From contig NZ_CP014167.1 in the NCBI RefSeq assembly GCF_001685395.1, forward strand, positions 1,307,501-1,371,500: DNA of 64,000 bases, written 5' to 3'. Positions 41,001 through 48,824 of the stretch are shown piece after piece (position 1 is the stretch's first letter; each line of letters starts with the position of its first letter). Origin of the DNA: Paenibacillus yonginensis (lineage in GTDB: Bacteria > Bacillota > Bacilli > Paenibacillales > Paenibacillaceae). The notes beneath the pieces were generated by a model, which was not told where the DNA came from, did no database searches, and saw only the letters and a list, made by a program, of their open reading frames with translations. A program made the position numbers and the translations under genes.

Positions 41001-42287
41001 GTCCTGGGTGATGACCAGTTCGGCCGCCTGCAGGCCCTCAAGCACTTTGCGCCGGTTAGGCACCGTTGCGGCTGGATTGGTACAGATCATCCAGCAGGCT
41101 TTAATCTCTCCGGCGATCATGCGTTCGAACATCGAGATGGTTCCTGGCTGAACCTCCGCCCGGAGCGATCCGCGGGGAAGCCCCCACAAGCGTTCGGTAT
41201 GCTCGCGGTCCGCCTCGTCCAGCAAAGTACGCTGGCCGGGCAGGCCCGGTCCCATATAGCCCATTTCCCTGCCGCCCATAGCGTTGGGCTGGCCGGTCAG
41301 CGAGAAAGGGCCGCTTCCGGGACGGCAGATCGCCCCCGTCGCCAGATGCAGATTGCATATCGCATTTGTATGCCATGTGCCGTGTGTGCTTTGATTTAAT
41401 CCCATCGTCCATAAAGACATCCAGTTGGAAGAACGGCCGATCCAGTCCGCCGCTTTCCGGAGGTCCTCTACAGGAATCCCGGTCCAGTCCGCTACCCGCT
41501 GAGGAGGATAGTCCTCAAGAAAGGAGGACAGAGTTTCAAAGCCCACCGTATGGTCCATGATAAACGATTCATCGATATCCCCCTTCTGAAGGAGCAGGTG
41601 GAGCAGGCCGTTCAGCAGGGCCAAATCGGTACCCGGTTTGATGCGGAGATACAGGTCTGCTTTCTCGGCGGTTGCCGTACGCCTTGGATCGACGACGATC
41701 AGCTTGGCGCCGGCTTTGACGCGGTCCATCATGCGAAGGAAGAGGATTGGGTGACAGTCCGCCATATTGGCGCCGATAACGAAGAAGAGCTCTGCCTGAT
41801 CCAAGTCGTCGTAAGAGCCCGGCGGCCCGTCTGCTCCAAGAGACAGCTTGTAGCCGCTGGCTGCGCTGGCCATGCACAGCCTGGAATTGGCTTCGATATT
41901 CGAGGTCCGGATAAATCCTTTGGCCAGCTTGTTGACCAGATATTGCGCTTCGAGCGACATTTGTCCGGACACGTAAAACGATACGGCATCCGGACCATGC
42001 TCGCGGACAATCGCTTTGAGGCGATCCGCGGTCTCTTGTATGGCTGCGTCAAGGCCTATCGGTTCAGGGGTGGCTTGGCGGGAGCGGCGCACCAGCGCCG
42101 CAGACAGTCTCCCTGAATCTGTTACGGGAATCGCGGCCGTACTGCCTTTTGTGCAAAGCCGTCCGCGGTTGGCCGGATGCTCCGGATCTCCTTTTATCCG
42201 AATAATCTGCTCGTCCTCAACCTCCATAATAATCCCGCAGCCTACGCCGCAGTAGGGGCACACACTTCGGACTTGACGGACATTCAT
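38067..42287 (-). CDS. Nitrate reductase fused to CysJ-like flavoprotein (single-chain NADPH nitrate reductase)
   Basis: A 1,406-residue fusion. Residues 1-55 bind [4Fe-4S] (C10, C13, C17, C45). To about 560 is the bis-MGD molybdopterin domain with Mo ligand C138 in ANSRLCMASA, then the molydopterin dinucleotide-binding domain to about 710. After a linker holding a CysJ-N-terminal-like piece (SDQAYLSGFLKGM; WVNGLLAGLFAE), a flavodoxin domain starts at VWASQTGNAEEA. The rest is a ferredoxin-reductase unit: RLYSISSS, GVCSTFLA, GPGTGIAPFRGFLQER, YVCGDA and terminal RYCKDVY. Electrons would pass NADPH-FAD-FMN-FeS-Mo to reduce nitrate to nitrite in the cytoplasm. It follows narK by 31 nt; no nitrite reductase gene is in the window. 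Confidence 0.93.
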   Translation of the reverse strand: MNVRQVRSVCPYCGVGCGIIMEVEDEQIIRIKGDPEHPANRGRLCTKGSTAAIPVTDSGRLSAALVRRSRQATPEPIGLDAAIQETADRLKAIVREHGPDAVSFYVSGQMSLEAQYLVNKLAKGFIRTSNIEANSRLCMASAASGYKLSLGADGPPGSYDDLDQAELFFVIGANMADCHPILFLRMMDRVKAGAKLIVVDPRRTATAEKADLYLRIKPGTDLALLNGLLHLLLQKGDIDESFIMDHTVGFETLSSFLEDYPPQRVADWTGIPVEDLRKAADWIGRSSNWMSLWTMGLNQSTHGTWHTNAICNLHLATGAICRPGSGPFSLTGQPNAMGGREMGYMGPGLPGQRTLLDEADREHTERLWGLPRGSLRAEVQPGTISMFERMIAGEIKACWMICTNPAATVPNRRKVLEGLQAAELVITQDAFIDTETNRYADLMLPGALWAEGEGVMVNSERNVTLMQKAVEPPGEALPDWQLIARVACAMGFSEAFSYTSARQVYEEIQAAWNPATGYDLRGADYVSLQEGPIQWPCGPHPEHPQRRNPIRYRFPQAQTQTQANKQQRLRFPTEHGRAVFWARPYLPPAELPDEDFPFVLNTGRVQHQWHTLTKTGKVAKLNKLNPGPFLEIHPEDARQLRIQEGNLVEIASRRGKALLPAVLTDRVQPGSCFAPIHWNDLYGSKLAINEVTLDAVDPVSLQPELKHCAVSLVKAETQPSAPDTSQPSRLSNPSSDGMRQDKIAVLSSMLGIPSSQKMELTESDQAYLSGFLKGMGSHFSFKKVPSLPPSADLDPLKRVWVNGLLAGLFAEDITQTREHEQPAPGPSTLAPSVLEPLPFSAASIRPVTMVWASQTGNAEEAAAYSAGKLKQQGIDVQLVGMNGITVQELAQESFVLFSVSTFGAGDPPDQGAAFFQALKAVDAPRLEQLNYAVLAFGDSSYDTFCEFGRKLDSRLQELGAKRILACTCCDRDYQEEIDRWLSVIPPLLAEIQAPSSSLASPNRSSQAAEASVRLLHAAASERAESAAESANVSARYSRQKPFPARLLLNRLLNRPGSLKETRQYAFDLSGSGLTYEAGDALGIWPSNCPQLADELLELLGFEASYEVIVNHESMTLRDALVHRYDIHRVTPGMLDYIRANPRETYRGKLADRLEADEQTLWLRHRQLIDLLQEFPAAVTASEWIQHLRPLQPRLYSISSSSRLYPQEVHITVSTVRYEHAGRLRKGVCSTFLADLLQPGDKVPVFIHKNPHFRPPADPHADLIMVGPGTGIAPFRGFLQEREALRAAGRSWLFFGEHYAALDFYYQDELEAYQNKHLLHRLDTAFSRDQPEKVYVQHRMAEHGAELWNWLDGGAYLYVCGDAAEMARSVDKTLLEMIREHGGLTAEQAEHYLNELKRSKRYCKDVY

Positions 42288-42318
42288 CAGTCATCACCAC
42301 CATCGGAAGAATTCATGC

Positions 42319-43551
42319 TTAGAAGTTTACACCCGACTGCGCTGCGGCCCAGCTTCTCTTCCAGGAACGGGTTACCGCGTAGAAGACGAGGGTGGTCAAG
42401 AGCACGATGGAGCCGACCACCAGGAATCCGGCAACTTGGGAACCGGTATGCTCCTTTAACGGGCCAAGTACATAGGAGGGAAGGAGATAACCGCCAAGAC
42501 CGCCTGCTGCGCCAACAATACCTGTAATAACGCCGATTTCGCTGGAGAACCGCTGAGGAATGATCTGGAAGACGGAGCCGTTGCCCATACCGAGGCAGGC
42601 CATCATAACGCTGGTATAGCACAGCATCACTACAAAAGAGCCGGGCATAGAAGCAATTGCGAAGGCGGATGCGGTTATAACGCTAAAGAGAATGAGCAGC
42701 AGCCGGATTCCGCCAATCCGGTCGGCGATCCAGCCGCCTATGGGGCGGAAGAAACTGCCGGCAATGACCGTAACGGTAACAAGATAGCCGACTTCCACTT
42801 TGGTCAGGCCGCCAGGATACACATGATCTCCGTATACGTCGTAGAAGAAGATGTTGGCATAATTGGCGAAGCCGACAAAACCGCCAAACGTGATGGCATA
42901 AAACATCGAGAACCACCATGTATCTGCATGCTTGAACACACTCAAATAACTTTTGAGAGGTTTGGGTGCCGGAGCATTGGGAGCATCTTTGACGAGCACA
43001 GCATAGACCGCCATGATAATGCCCAGCGGGATCAGGGCCAGTCCAAACACACTGTGCCAGCCGTAAGTTTCCGCGATTTGCGGACCAAAGAAGGTAGCTA
43101 AAGCGGTTCCGCTGTTGCCTGCGCCGGCAATGCCCATGGCAAGACCTTGATACTGCGGCGGATACCAGCGGCTGGCAAGGGATAGAGAGACAGCAAAGCT
43201 GGCTCCGGCAAAGCCGAGCAGAAACCCGATCACGTGGACCTGGAGAAGACTGCTTCCTCCCAGCCAGCCCCACAGGAGCGGGATAATCGTCAGGAACATA
43301 CCGGTTAAACCGGCCTTCTTACAGCCGATCCGATCGGCCAAGATGCCCATGGGAATTCGAAATACGGAACCTCCGAGTACCGGAATGGCCACCATAGCCG
43401 CCTTTTGGGTGTCGCTCAGGCCGAAATCCCGGGTAATAAACAGCGAAAGGGCCCCGCACATCACCCAAATCATGAAGCTCACATCGAAATACAAGAAAGC
43501 TGACAATAAACTAGGAAAATGACCTGCCTTGCGAAAGCTCTGGACTTTCAT
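42319..43551 (-). CDS. narK: NarK-type nitrate/nitrite MFS transporter
   Basis: A 410-residue protein with 12 membrane helices of the NNP family. The signatures are RIPMGILADRIG (loop 2-3), GFAGASFAVSLSLASRWYPP and AGAGNSGTALATFFGP for helices 4-5, and GGWIADRIGGIRLL. It brings nitrate in for the reductase encoded next. Start ATG 43551 follows AAGGAGGAG; a longer frame reads back into the leader terminator and is not credible. It is the first gene of the two-gene operon. Confidence 0.95.
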   Translation of the reverse strand: MKVQSFRKAGHFPSLLSAFLYFDVSFMIWVMCGALSLFITRDFGLSDTQKAAMVAIPVLGGSVFRIPMGILADRIGCKKAGLTGMFLTIIPLLWGWLGGSSLLQVHVIGFLLGFAGASFAVSLSLASRWYPPQYQGLAMGIAGAGNSGTALATFFGPQIAETYGWHSVFGLALIPLGIIMAVYAVLVKDAPNAPAPKPLKSYLSVFKHADTWWFSMFYAITFGGFVGFANYANIFFYDVYGDHVYPGGLTKVEVGYLVTVTVIAGSFFRPIGGWIADRIGGIRLLLILFSVITASAFAIASMPGSFVVMLCYTSVMMACLGMGNGSVFQIIPQRFSSEIGVITGIVGAAGGLGGYLLPSYVLGPLKEHTGSQVAGFLVVGSIVLLTTLVFYAVTRSWKRSWAAAQSGVNF

Positions 43552-43598
43552 CTCCAAACTCCTCCTTGTCATTTCTGTATTTGTTTTGCATTTGCAAC

Positions 43599-43686
43599 AA
43601 AAAAAGCCGACGAACTCAATCCGCACAAACACGGATTAGGGTTAATCGGCTTCGTTGCCAAAGTCAGACACTCCATTGTGGCTGGC
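43599..43686 (-). promoter_or_regulatory. ANTAR-type two-hexaloop antitermination leader of the nitrate operon
   Basis: On the minus strand, hairpin P1 (43686-43663) has loop AATGGA on a stem with two mismatches (CAG-C-CAC with GTG-T-CTG). Four nt later P2 (43661-43646) is TTGGC-AACGAA-GCCGA. Both loops are six bases with A at 1 and G at 4, the ANTAR-recognition signature. AAGCCGA of P2 is also the 5' arm of a terminator whose 3' arm is TCGGCTTTTTTT (43610-43599), so P2 and terminator exclude each other. Binding of an ANTAR protein to P1-P2 would let transcription reach narK. The ANTAR gene itself is not in the window. Confidence 0.65.
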
Positions 43687-43712
43687 TTTTCTTTATGAAA
43701 ATCTTTAATGAC

Positions 43713-43753
43713 AATATAATGGCTTTTCAGAACAGTGTCAATATAGTTGACAC
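43713..43753 (-). promoter_or_regulatory. Nitrate operon promoter with GlnR/TnrA-type box
   Basis: On the minus strand TTGACA (43741-43736), 17 bp and TATATT (43718-43713) form a strong sigma-A promoter. The -35 box is the right arm of GTGTCAACTATATTGACAC (43735-43753), a perfect 7-5-7 inverted repeat that fits TGTNAN7TNACA, the GlnR/TnrA consensus. Overlap with -35 suggests repression under nitrogen excess. Confidence 0.7.
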
Positions 43754-43880
43754 AAATTAAATTAAATTTGATTTAATATCAAAAAAAACTGATTAACATG
43801 TAATGAAAGCTAACAGAATATTGGGGATCCCCAGCCAGTTGTTAGCTCAAATGCTCGAAAGCTTCGGATCAATCAGAAGT

Positions 43881-44843
43881 TTAGCTCCCTACTGGAATCG
43901 GTTCATCCGGCGTTTCCTGCACAAGTCTGGCTTTGGAGAAGCCGCAGGTCCAGGTGCGGTAATATTGCGAATTTTTGCCGTAGGAATTGTCGATCAGCAC
44001 ATGGGGTTTGTCCATCAGGCAGGCCAGAATATGGCCGTGAAGCCTGGAGGTATGAATCTCCCGGTAGGAACCGAACAGCTTCACGGCTTTGCCGAGCAGA
44101 TAGTCGGTGTATTTGTACCAGAACAAACGGGTTGGCAGGGAGCCGCCGAGCTTCTTGTCCAGCCGGCAGAAGCGGGTCAGATGGTGGGTTACCCGGCTTT
44201 CTGCATGCGTAAACAGCGAATCCCAGTCACGGCAGTCGCGCGGATCCAGGTCGGCGGCGTAGGGCTGATCACCGGCTTCAATGTCTGTGCGGAGAAAATA
44301 TAACCGATCCTTCTCTACTTTGGTATTCGGCAGAATCGGCCACAGCTGATGCGCCATATCCGGCGACAAATAGACACGGCACCGGTTAAACTTCCGTTTA
44401 GCCAGCTCGTATCCGGCCTGATCGCGCACGAACAGATGAAGATCCGGATGAGCATTAAAGATAGCCGCGGAACGATCGTAGTTGGCTTCACGGCTGAAAT
44501 AAATGGTCTGAGGCATCACGACAACACGATGGTCCGGGAAGCGCTTAACGACCTGTTCGCGGATTTCCTGGTGATGAACGTACAAATCGCCGAAATTGCC
44601 GCCGCCATGAAGGACAAAAATGCTGCCGGGAGCGGGCTTCAGATCCTCCGGGAAATCAAACAGATTATAACGGGCAAGGATGCGGATGCCGTAATCTTTG
44701 AAAAACTTTTCAGTGCCTTTCATGATCAGCATATCGCCGCCGTTGTTATGAAGCGGGTAATCCACGTAATAAATGTTTGAACCGGCCGGGATTGCCTCCA
44801 GAATGCCGGCGAGCTTTTCTTTTAATTTAGCCATTGGATGCAT
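43881..44843 (-). CDS. Polysaccharide pyruvyltransferase (EpsO/YvfF-like)
   Basis: A 320-residue PF04230 protein. Typical blocks are YYVDYPLHNNGGDMLIMKGTE (key residues N-N-G-D), VLHGGGNFGDLY, VVMPQTIYF and the HGHILACLMDKPHVLIDN end. The family transfers pyruvate from PEP as a ketal onto sugars of exopolysaccharide; B. subtilis EpsO is nearly the same length. Its start overlaps the flippase gene by 17 nt, so it is translationally coupled as the last gene of the cluster. Confidence 0.88.
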   Translation of the reverse strand: MHPMAKLKEKLAGILEAIPAGSNIYYVDYPLHNNGGDMLIMKGTEKFFKDYGIRILARYNLFDFPEDLKPAPGSIFVLHGGGNFGDLYVHHQEIREQVVKRFPDHRVVVMPQTIYFSREANYDRSAAIFNAHPDLHLFVRDQAGYELAKRKFNRCRVYLSPDMAHQLWPILPNTKVEKDRLYFLRTDIEAGDQPYAADLDPRDCRDWDSLFTHAESRVTHHLTRFCRLDKKLGGSLPTRLFWYKYTDYLLGKAVKLFGSYREIHTSRLHGHILACLMDKPHVLIDNSYGKNSQYYRTWTCGFSKARLVQETPDEPIPVGS

Positions 44844-46227
44844 AGTCTAACGCCTCCTCGTTGGATGGTTTCTGCGCGGAAGAAGGGCTCTTCCGCTTAT
44901 TTCGGATCATCTGCCGTACAAAAGCGAAGTCGCCGGAATCGAACAGGATCCGGCTAAGCGGAACTTTAAAGAAGACGGGGAAGGACAGCACGGATACGGC
45001 CAGCCGGACCAATGCTCCACACAGCAGGGCCATGGCAATGCCCGGAAGTCCAAGCCAAGGGGTAAATACAAAAAACAAAGCTGCCGTAACCAGGTAGGCC
45101 GCAATCTGCCGAACCAGCACAAGGCCAGGACGTCCAAGGGCATTGAAGGCTGAAGCCAAAATCCAGGAGCCGCCCCCGATAATGCATTCCAGCGACAGCA
45201 GGTAAAAGGTAGAGGCTCCGGCGAGGAAGGTGCTGCCGTAGAGCAGGCCAAGCATAAAGCGGCCGACAAACAAGCTGGGCACGATAATCACCGCCATGCC
45301 CAGCATGGAGATGCGGAAGGCCCGGCCGATTTTTTCGATAATCACCTTGTTCTCCATGCCCGTCACCTTCGGGAAGATTACGTTTGTGATGGCATTCTGC
45401 ACGACATTAAACACACGGGACAGAGCATAAACGACGGAATAAAGCCCGAAGTCAGCCGGAGAGAGCAGAGCGACGATCACAATTTTATCCGTCTGATTGC
45501 TGAGCGTTCCCATCAAATCCATCCCGTACACTCTGGCCCCATAACTGTAGAAAGGCCGCAGGATCGGCCGTTCCACCGATAAGGTAAAAGAGCGCAGCTG
45601 CAGATGCTTCCTTAGCCGGATCAGCGCCCAAAGCAGCGTGAGCACCCCTGCGCCGAGGCTGACTGCTGAGGCTGCGGCCACATTCAGCGAGCCGAGCTGC
45701 CAAAGCGCAAGCAGGATGCAGAAATTGACAAACGGAACAAGAAACAGCAGCCCGTTATAGACCCCGAAGTTGTCCAGGCTCTGGGCAAGGGCAATGACTA
45801 AATTGGTCAGGACCGTGAGGGGAATGGCCGCCAGCGTATACAGCTGGGCGACCCTGATGATGCCCGGATCATAGTTTGCGAGCCACGCCGGCATGCAGAG
45901 CCAGGCTGCGGCTCCGGCCAGGAGGGCGGCCGGAAGCTGGATGCGCAGCGCGAGGGAGAGGAGCTGGGGTACGCTGCCGGTCTTATTTTTCAAATTGTAA
46001 ATAAGCGAGGTAGGAAGGCCGAAACCGATCAGGCTGCCCAGCAGGGCTGGCCAGAACAGCACGGCGGACAATTCTCCTTTGCCGCTAGCGCCTAGCATGC
46101 GTGCGGTGAGGATAGAGGTTAAGGTCGTGATCATGAGGACAAACAAATTGTTAAAGCTGGTTCGCATGATCGTTTTAGCCAGGCTGTTACCGCTGAACAA
46201 TTGTTTGGCTGCAGCAATGGGTTGCAT
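44827..46227 (-). CDS. Wzx-type oligosaccharide flippase
   Basis: A 466-residue protein with about 14 hydrophobic segments of the MVF/polysaccharide-synthase family. The N-terminal FNNLFVLMITTLTSILTARMLG and TSLIYNLKNKTG, and the middle YGARVYGMDLMGTLSNQTDKI, are characteristic. It should flip lipid-linked repeat units made by the neighbouring glycosyltransferases. It follows the GT2 gene with a 28-nt gap and overlaps the pyruvyltransferase. Confidence 0.88.
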   Translation of the reverse strand: MQPIAAAKQLFSGNSLAKTIMRTSFNNLFVLMITTLTSILTARMLGASGKGELSAVLFWPALLGSLIGFGLPTSLIYNLKNKTGSVPQLLSLALRIQLPAALLAGAAAWLCMPAWLANYDPGIIRVAQLYTLAAIPLTVLTNLVIALAQSLDNFGVYNGLLFLVPFVNFCILLALWQLGSLNVAAASAVSLGAGVLTLLWALIRLRKHLQLRSFTLSVERPILRPFYSYGARVYGMDLMGTLSNQTDKIVIVALLSPADFGLYSVVYALSRVFNVVQNAITNVIFPKVTGMENKVIIEKIGRAFRISMLGMAVIIVPSLFVGRFMLGLLYGSTFLAGASTFYLLSLECIIGGGSWILASAFNALGRPGLVLVRQIAAYLVTAALFFVFTPWLGLPGIAMALLCGALVRLAVSVLSFPVFFKVPLSRILFDSGDFAFVRQMIRNKRKSPSSAQKPSNEEALDYASNG

Positions 46228-46255
46228 GGTGGCAGCCTCCTTTCTCGACTGCGGA

Positions 46256-47188
46256 TCAGTCGGTCAAATATTCCCGGTATTTATTTTTGAACGGGTTCAG
46301 CACAAAGCCGATGCCTTTGATATAGCCGAGCGCCGCTCCCATGTTCCGTTTAAGCGTCTCTTTGCCAGTCAGGTAAAGCAGCGTCCACATTAAAGCCAGG
46401 TATCCGGAAGCTCCGGCTTTGCGCATATTCAGCAAATAATAATGATTGACGGCTGTAGCCATAGCTACCTTGCCAGCCCTGTCGCGGGAGCGCGGCGACT
46501 CGTGGTGGAGAATTTTCAGCTGCGGATTAATGACAAGTTTGCCGTATTTGGAGGCCAGCGCACACATGTACAGATCGTCGCCTACTGCGTAGCTCGTCAT
46601 CCAGGGATAGGGAAGCATATCGCGAAGCGATTCGCGTTTGAAGGACATATTGCAGCCGTGAAAAATTTCCGTTTCAAACATCGTGTCCGTCTCGTTCCAG
46701 TACAGCAGGGAGCCGGCGAGACTGCTGGGTGACAGCTTGCCCGGCGAAGTCGACATCTGACAGGTCAATACGCCCAGCAGCCTGCCCAGCGGGGTGGTAT
46801 GAAGTCCTTTCGCTACGCCGCCGACGCCGACGATGCTTTCATCCTGCAAGTACGTGTTCATCAGCTTGCGGATATAAAGCGGGTCATCCAGCTCGGCATC
46901 ATCGTCCAAATAGAGCACGACATCATGGTGGGCCAGGGTCAACGCTTCATACCGCGACAGCCATACCCCCGGTCGCGTCTTCTTGTAGTAGACCAGCTCA
47001 GCACGTTTCAAACGCTGGGCAATCTCGCGGTAATAATTAAGCACCTCTTGCGGAATATCGCCATCATCGACGATAATCCATTCGAGCGCCGTATCGTCAA
47101 TTTGACGCTGCGCGGCGATCGACTCCAGGCAGCGGGTCAGATCCGGCACCCGGTTCCGGGTTGGAATAATGATCGAAACGTCAAACAT
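46256..47188 (-). CDS. GT2-family glycosyltransferase
   Basis: A 310-residue GT-A enzyme. SIIIPTRNRVPDLTRCLESI opens the fold, VDDGD and LYLDDDAELDD carry the nucleotide- and metal-binding aspartates, and GCNMSFKRE marks the acceptor side. The C-terminus has a hydrophobic patch that may touch the membrane. Start ATG 47188 follows GGAGGGG; upstream in-frame codons lack a site. Donor sugar unknown. Second gene of the exopolysaccharide cluster. Confidence 0.87.
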   Translation of the reverse strand: MFDVSIIIPTRNRVPDLTRCLESIAAQRQIDDTALEWIIVDDGDIPQEVLNYYREIAQRLKRAELVYYKKTRPGVWLSRYEALTLAHHDVVLYLDDDAELDDPLYIRKLMNTYLQDESIVGVGGVAKGLHTTPLGRLLGVLTCQMSTSPGKLSPSSLAGSLLYWNETDTMFETEIFHGCNMSFKRESLRDMLPYPWMTSYAVGDDLYMCALASKYGKLVINPQLKILHHESPRSRDRAGKVAMATAVNHYYLLNMRKAGASGYLALMWTLLYLTGKETLKRNMGAALGYIKGIGFVLNPFKNKYREYLTD

Positions 47189-47207
47189 AAAACACGTTCC
47201 CCTCCTT

Positions 47208-48281
47208 CTACAGCCGGATGGCTGAGGCGCCAAGCCGTTTATATTTGATGCCCGAATAAATGCCCCATAAATGCAGCATGCAGCAAATGGCAAAGAAACG
47301 GGCGAACAGGTCGCTGGAGCGGCTGCCGCCCGTCTTGGCCCGGTAGACGCTCATCGCTTTCCCGAAGGCAAGCTTCCGCATATAGGGAATAAAGCTGGAG
47401 TTTCTGGCAGCCGAAGTGAGCCGCAGGGCCTCGCCGATTTTGTCCCGGCTGCCGCCCGACTTGTAGATTTGGGTGATGCAGGCATTCATCAAATCGTACA
47501 GAAGCACCGGCAGGACAGGCTCCACCTCGGAGGCAAGGCCGGCCCGGGCAGCATATTGTTTAAACCGCTCTACCAGTGTGACATAACGGGCACCCATTTC
47601 CGGATTCGGGATCTTCATAATCGAGCCTTCCCGCTGCAGGTAATAATAGAAGGAACGGTTAAGGGAAGTGATCCGGCCGGCATGGCAGAGGACATACAAG
47701 TTAAACATCAGGTCCTCGGAGAAGATCTCCTTGTTTGGCTCAAACCGCACGGCATGTTCTTCGATCAGGGACCGGCGATACAGCTTGTTCCAGACTTCAT
47801 GACCGTGTTCGTAGGTGAACAGATAGCGGTACATGTACTCTGCAAGGCCTAATTCCCGCACATTTACCGTTTCTTCACCAAGGTTCAGATATTTCCGCTC
47901 CGTATAATCGGCATAAACTTTATCATAGTTGCAAACGACGATATCGCTTTGAGTATCTTCCGCCAGCCGGACCATATGTTCAAACAGATCCGGTGCAACC
48001 CAGTCGTCGGAATCCACAAAAGCAAGATAATCACCTGTTGCCGCATCCATACCTGTATTTCTGGCGGATGACAAGCCTCCGTTGGCCTGAACCAGCGGAC
48101 GGATCCGGGTGTCCTTCCGCGCATATTCGTTAATAATTGCCTGACTGCCGTCTCTCGTTCCGTCATTGACGACGATGATTTCCAGATTGGAATATGTTTG
48201 TCCGCATATGGAATCCAGACATTTCCGCAAAAAGGCTTCGACATTATACACCGGAACAATTACGCTTACCAGCCGTTCCAT
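47208..48281 (-). CDS. GT2-family glycosyltransferase (EpsJ/EpsH-like)
   Basis: A 357-residue GT-A enzyme: VSVIVPVYNVEAFLRKCLDS, the NDGTRDGS loop, NGGLSSARNTGMDAA and the DXD motif in FVDSDDWV. The C-terminal third (HEVWNKLYRRSLI; FSEDLMFN) matches the EpsJ/WfgS group. The start ATG 48281 has GGAGCGTGG upstream. It is the first gene of the minus-strand cluster, whose promoter must lie in 48282-48600. Confidence 0.88.
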   Translation of the reverse strand: MERLVSVIVPVYNVEAFLRKCLDSICGQTYSNLEIIVVNDGTRDGSQAIINEYARKDTRIRPLVQANGGLSSARNTGMDAATGDYLAFVDSDDWVAPDLFEHMVRLAEDTQSDIVVCNYDKVYADYTERKYLNLGEETVNVRELGLAEYMYRYLFTYEHGHEVWNKLYRRSLIEEHAVRFEPNKEIFSEDLMFNLYVLCHAGRITSLNRSFYYYLQREGSIMKIPNPEMGARYVTLVERFKQYAARAGLASEVEPVLPVLLYDLMNACITQIYKSGGSRDKIGEALRLTSAARNSSFIPYMRKLAFGKAMSVYRAKTGGSRSSDLFARFFAICCMLHLWGIYSGIKYKRLGASAIRL

Positions 48282-48618
48282 CGGTCTACCACGCTCCGTT
48301 CCTGTCCGTCTTCCTGCCCCGGCCATCCATCGTTGTAGGCACGGGTTCAAGGGTTCTAGAGGATTTCAGTGTCAGTTTACTATTCAGGCATGGGAACGTA
48401 CATACCACTTTTGTGTACTTTTAGAGGTGCTAAACGAACCATCCGCCTTATGTGGATTTATGACATATGGGGTTGTTGAGTATGATATAATCGGAATTAA
48501 TGTTAGATTTTGCGAAATAAGGGCGCGAGCGAAAGGAAGAGGGACGGTATCGTTCCAAGCTTCCGGATGTACAATGTGGAAAGCTGGCTACAGCCAATCA
48601 TTGGAGGGAAAAGAATCA

Positions 48619-48739
48619 ATGAAGCAACCGGCGGGTTTTTGGATTCGGCGGAATTGTCAGCGCAATTATGGTTGGGGTTAGAGAGGACAAACGGGCTATT
48701 CATGATTTTATTGCGGGCACTCAGGTCGTATATGATTAA
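48619..48739 (+). pseudogene. RDD-family membrane protein gene reduced to a deletion scar
   Basis: TTGGAGGGAAAAGAATC precedes ATG 48619, which opens MKQPAGFWIRR, the usual N-terminus of RDD-family proteins. After about 11 codons the sequence continues, one frame off, with GFGGIVSAIMVG and then REDKRAIHDFIAGTQVVYD ending at TAA 48737, the usual RDD C-terminus (D-K-R...H-D-hydrophobic-A-G-T). The whole membrane part in between is missing and the two pieces are out of frame. This is what an internal deletion of an intact RDD gene would leave. Confidence 0.7.
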
Positions 48740-48751
48740 TCGGTTGATGTG

Positions 48752-48801
48752 AAAAAAAAAGCGTCCGCTGCCGACCCAAAGGTTGGCAGCGGACGCTTTT
48801 T
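48752..48801. terminator. Strong bidirectional terminator
   Basis: AGCGTCCGCTGCCGACC (48760-48776) pairs with GGTTGGCAGCGGACGCT (48781-48797) with one G-T step, CAAA loop, A-run before and T-run after. It ends the NagZ-like gene (minus) and the RDD remnant (plus). Confidence 0.95.
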
Positions 48802-48824
48802 GTTTGAGCCTGGATCAATGGCGG

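Noticed and set aside
41550-42116. 188-codon plus-strand frame antisense to the nitrate reductase
   Set aside because: Shadow of codon bias on the opposite strand; no promoter, site or domain.
43768-43782. TTGATTTAATATCAA resembling an FNR box upstream of the nitrate promoter
   Set aside because: Half-site spacing is 5 instead of 4 and the centre is not symmetrical; AT-rich region makes chance likely.
43803-44303. 166-codon plus-strand frame antisense to the pyruvyltransferase
   Set aside because: The minus-strand gene has clear family motifs; this frame does not.
48510-48752. 80-codon plus-strand frame through the RDD remnant
   Set aside because: It is a third frame across the scar; the RDD signals lie in the other two frames.
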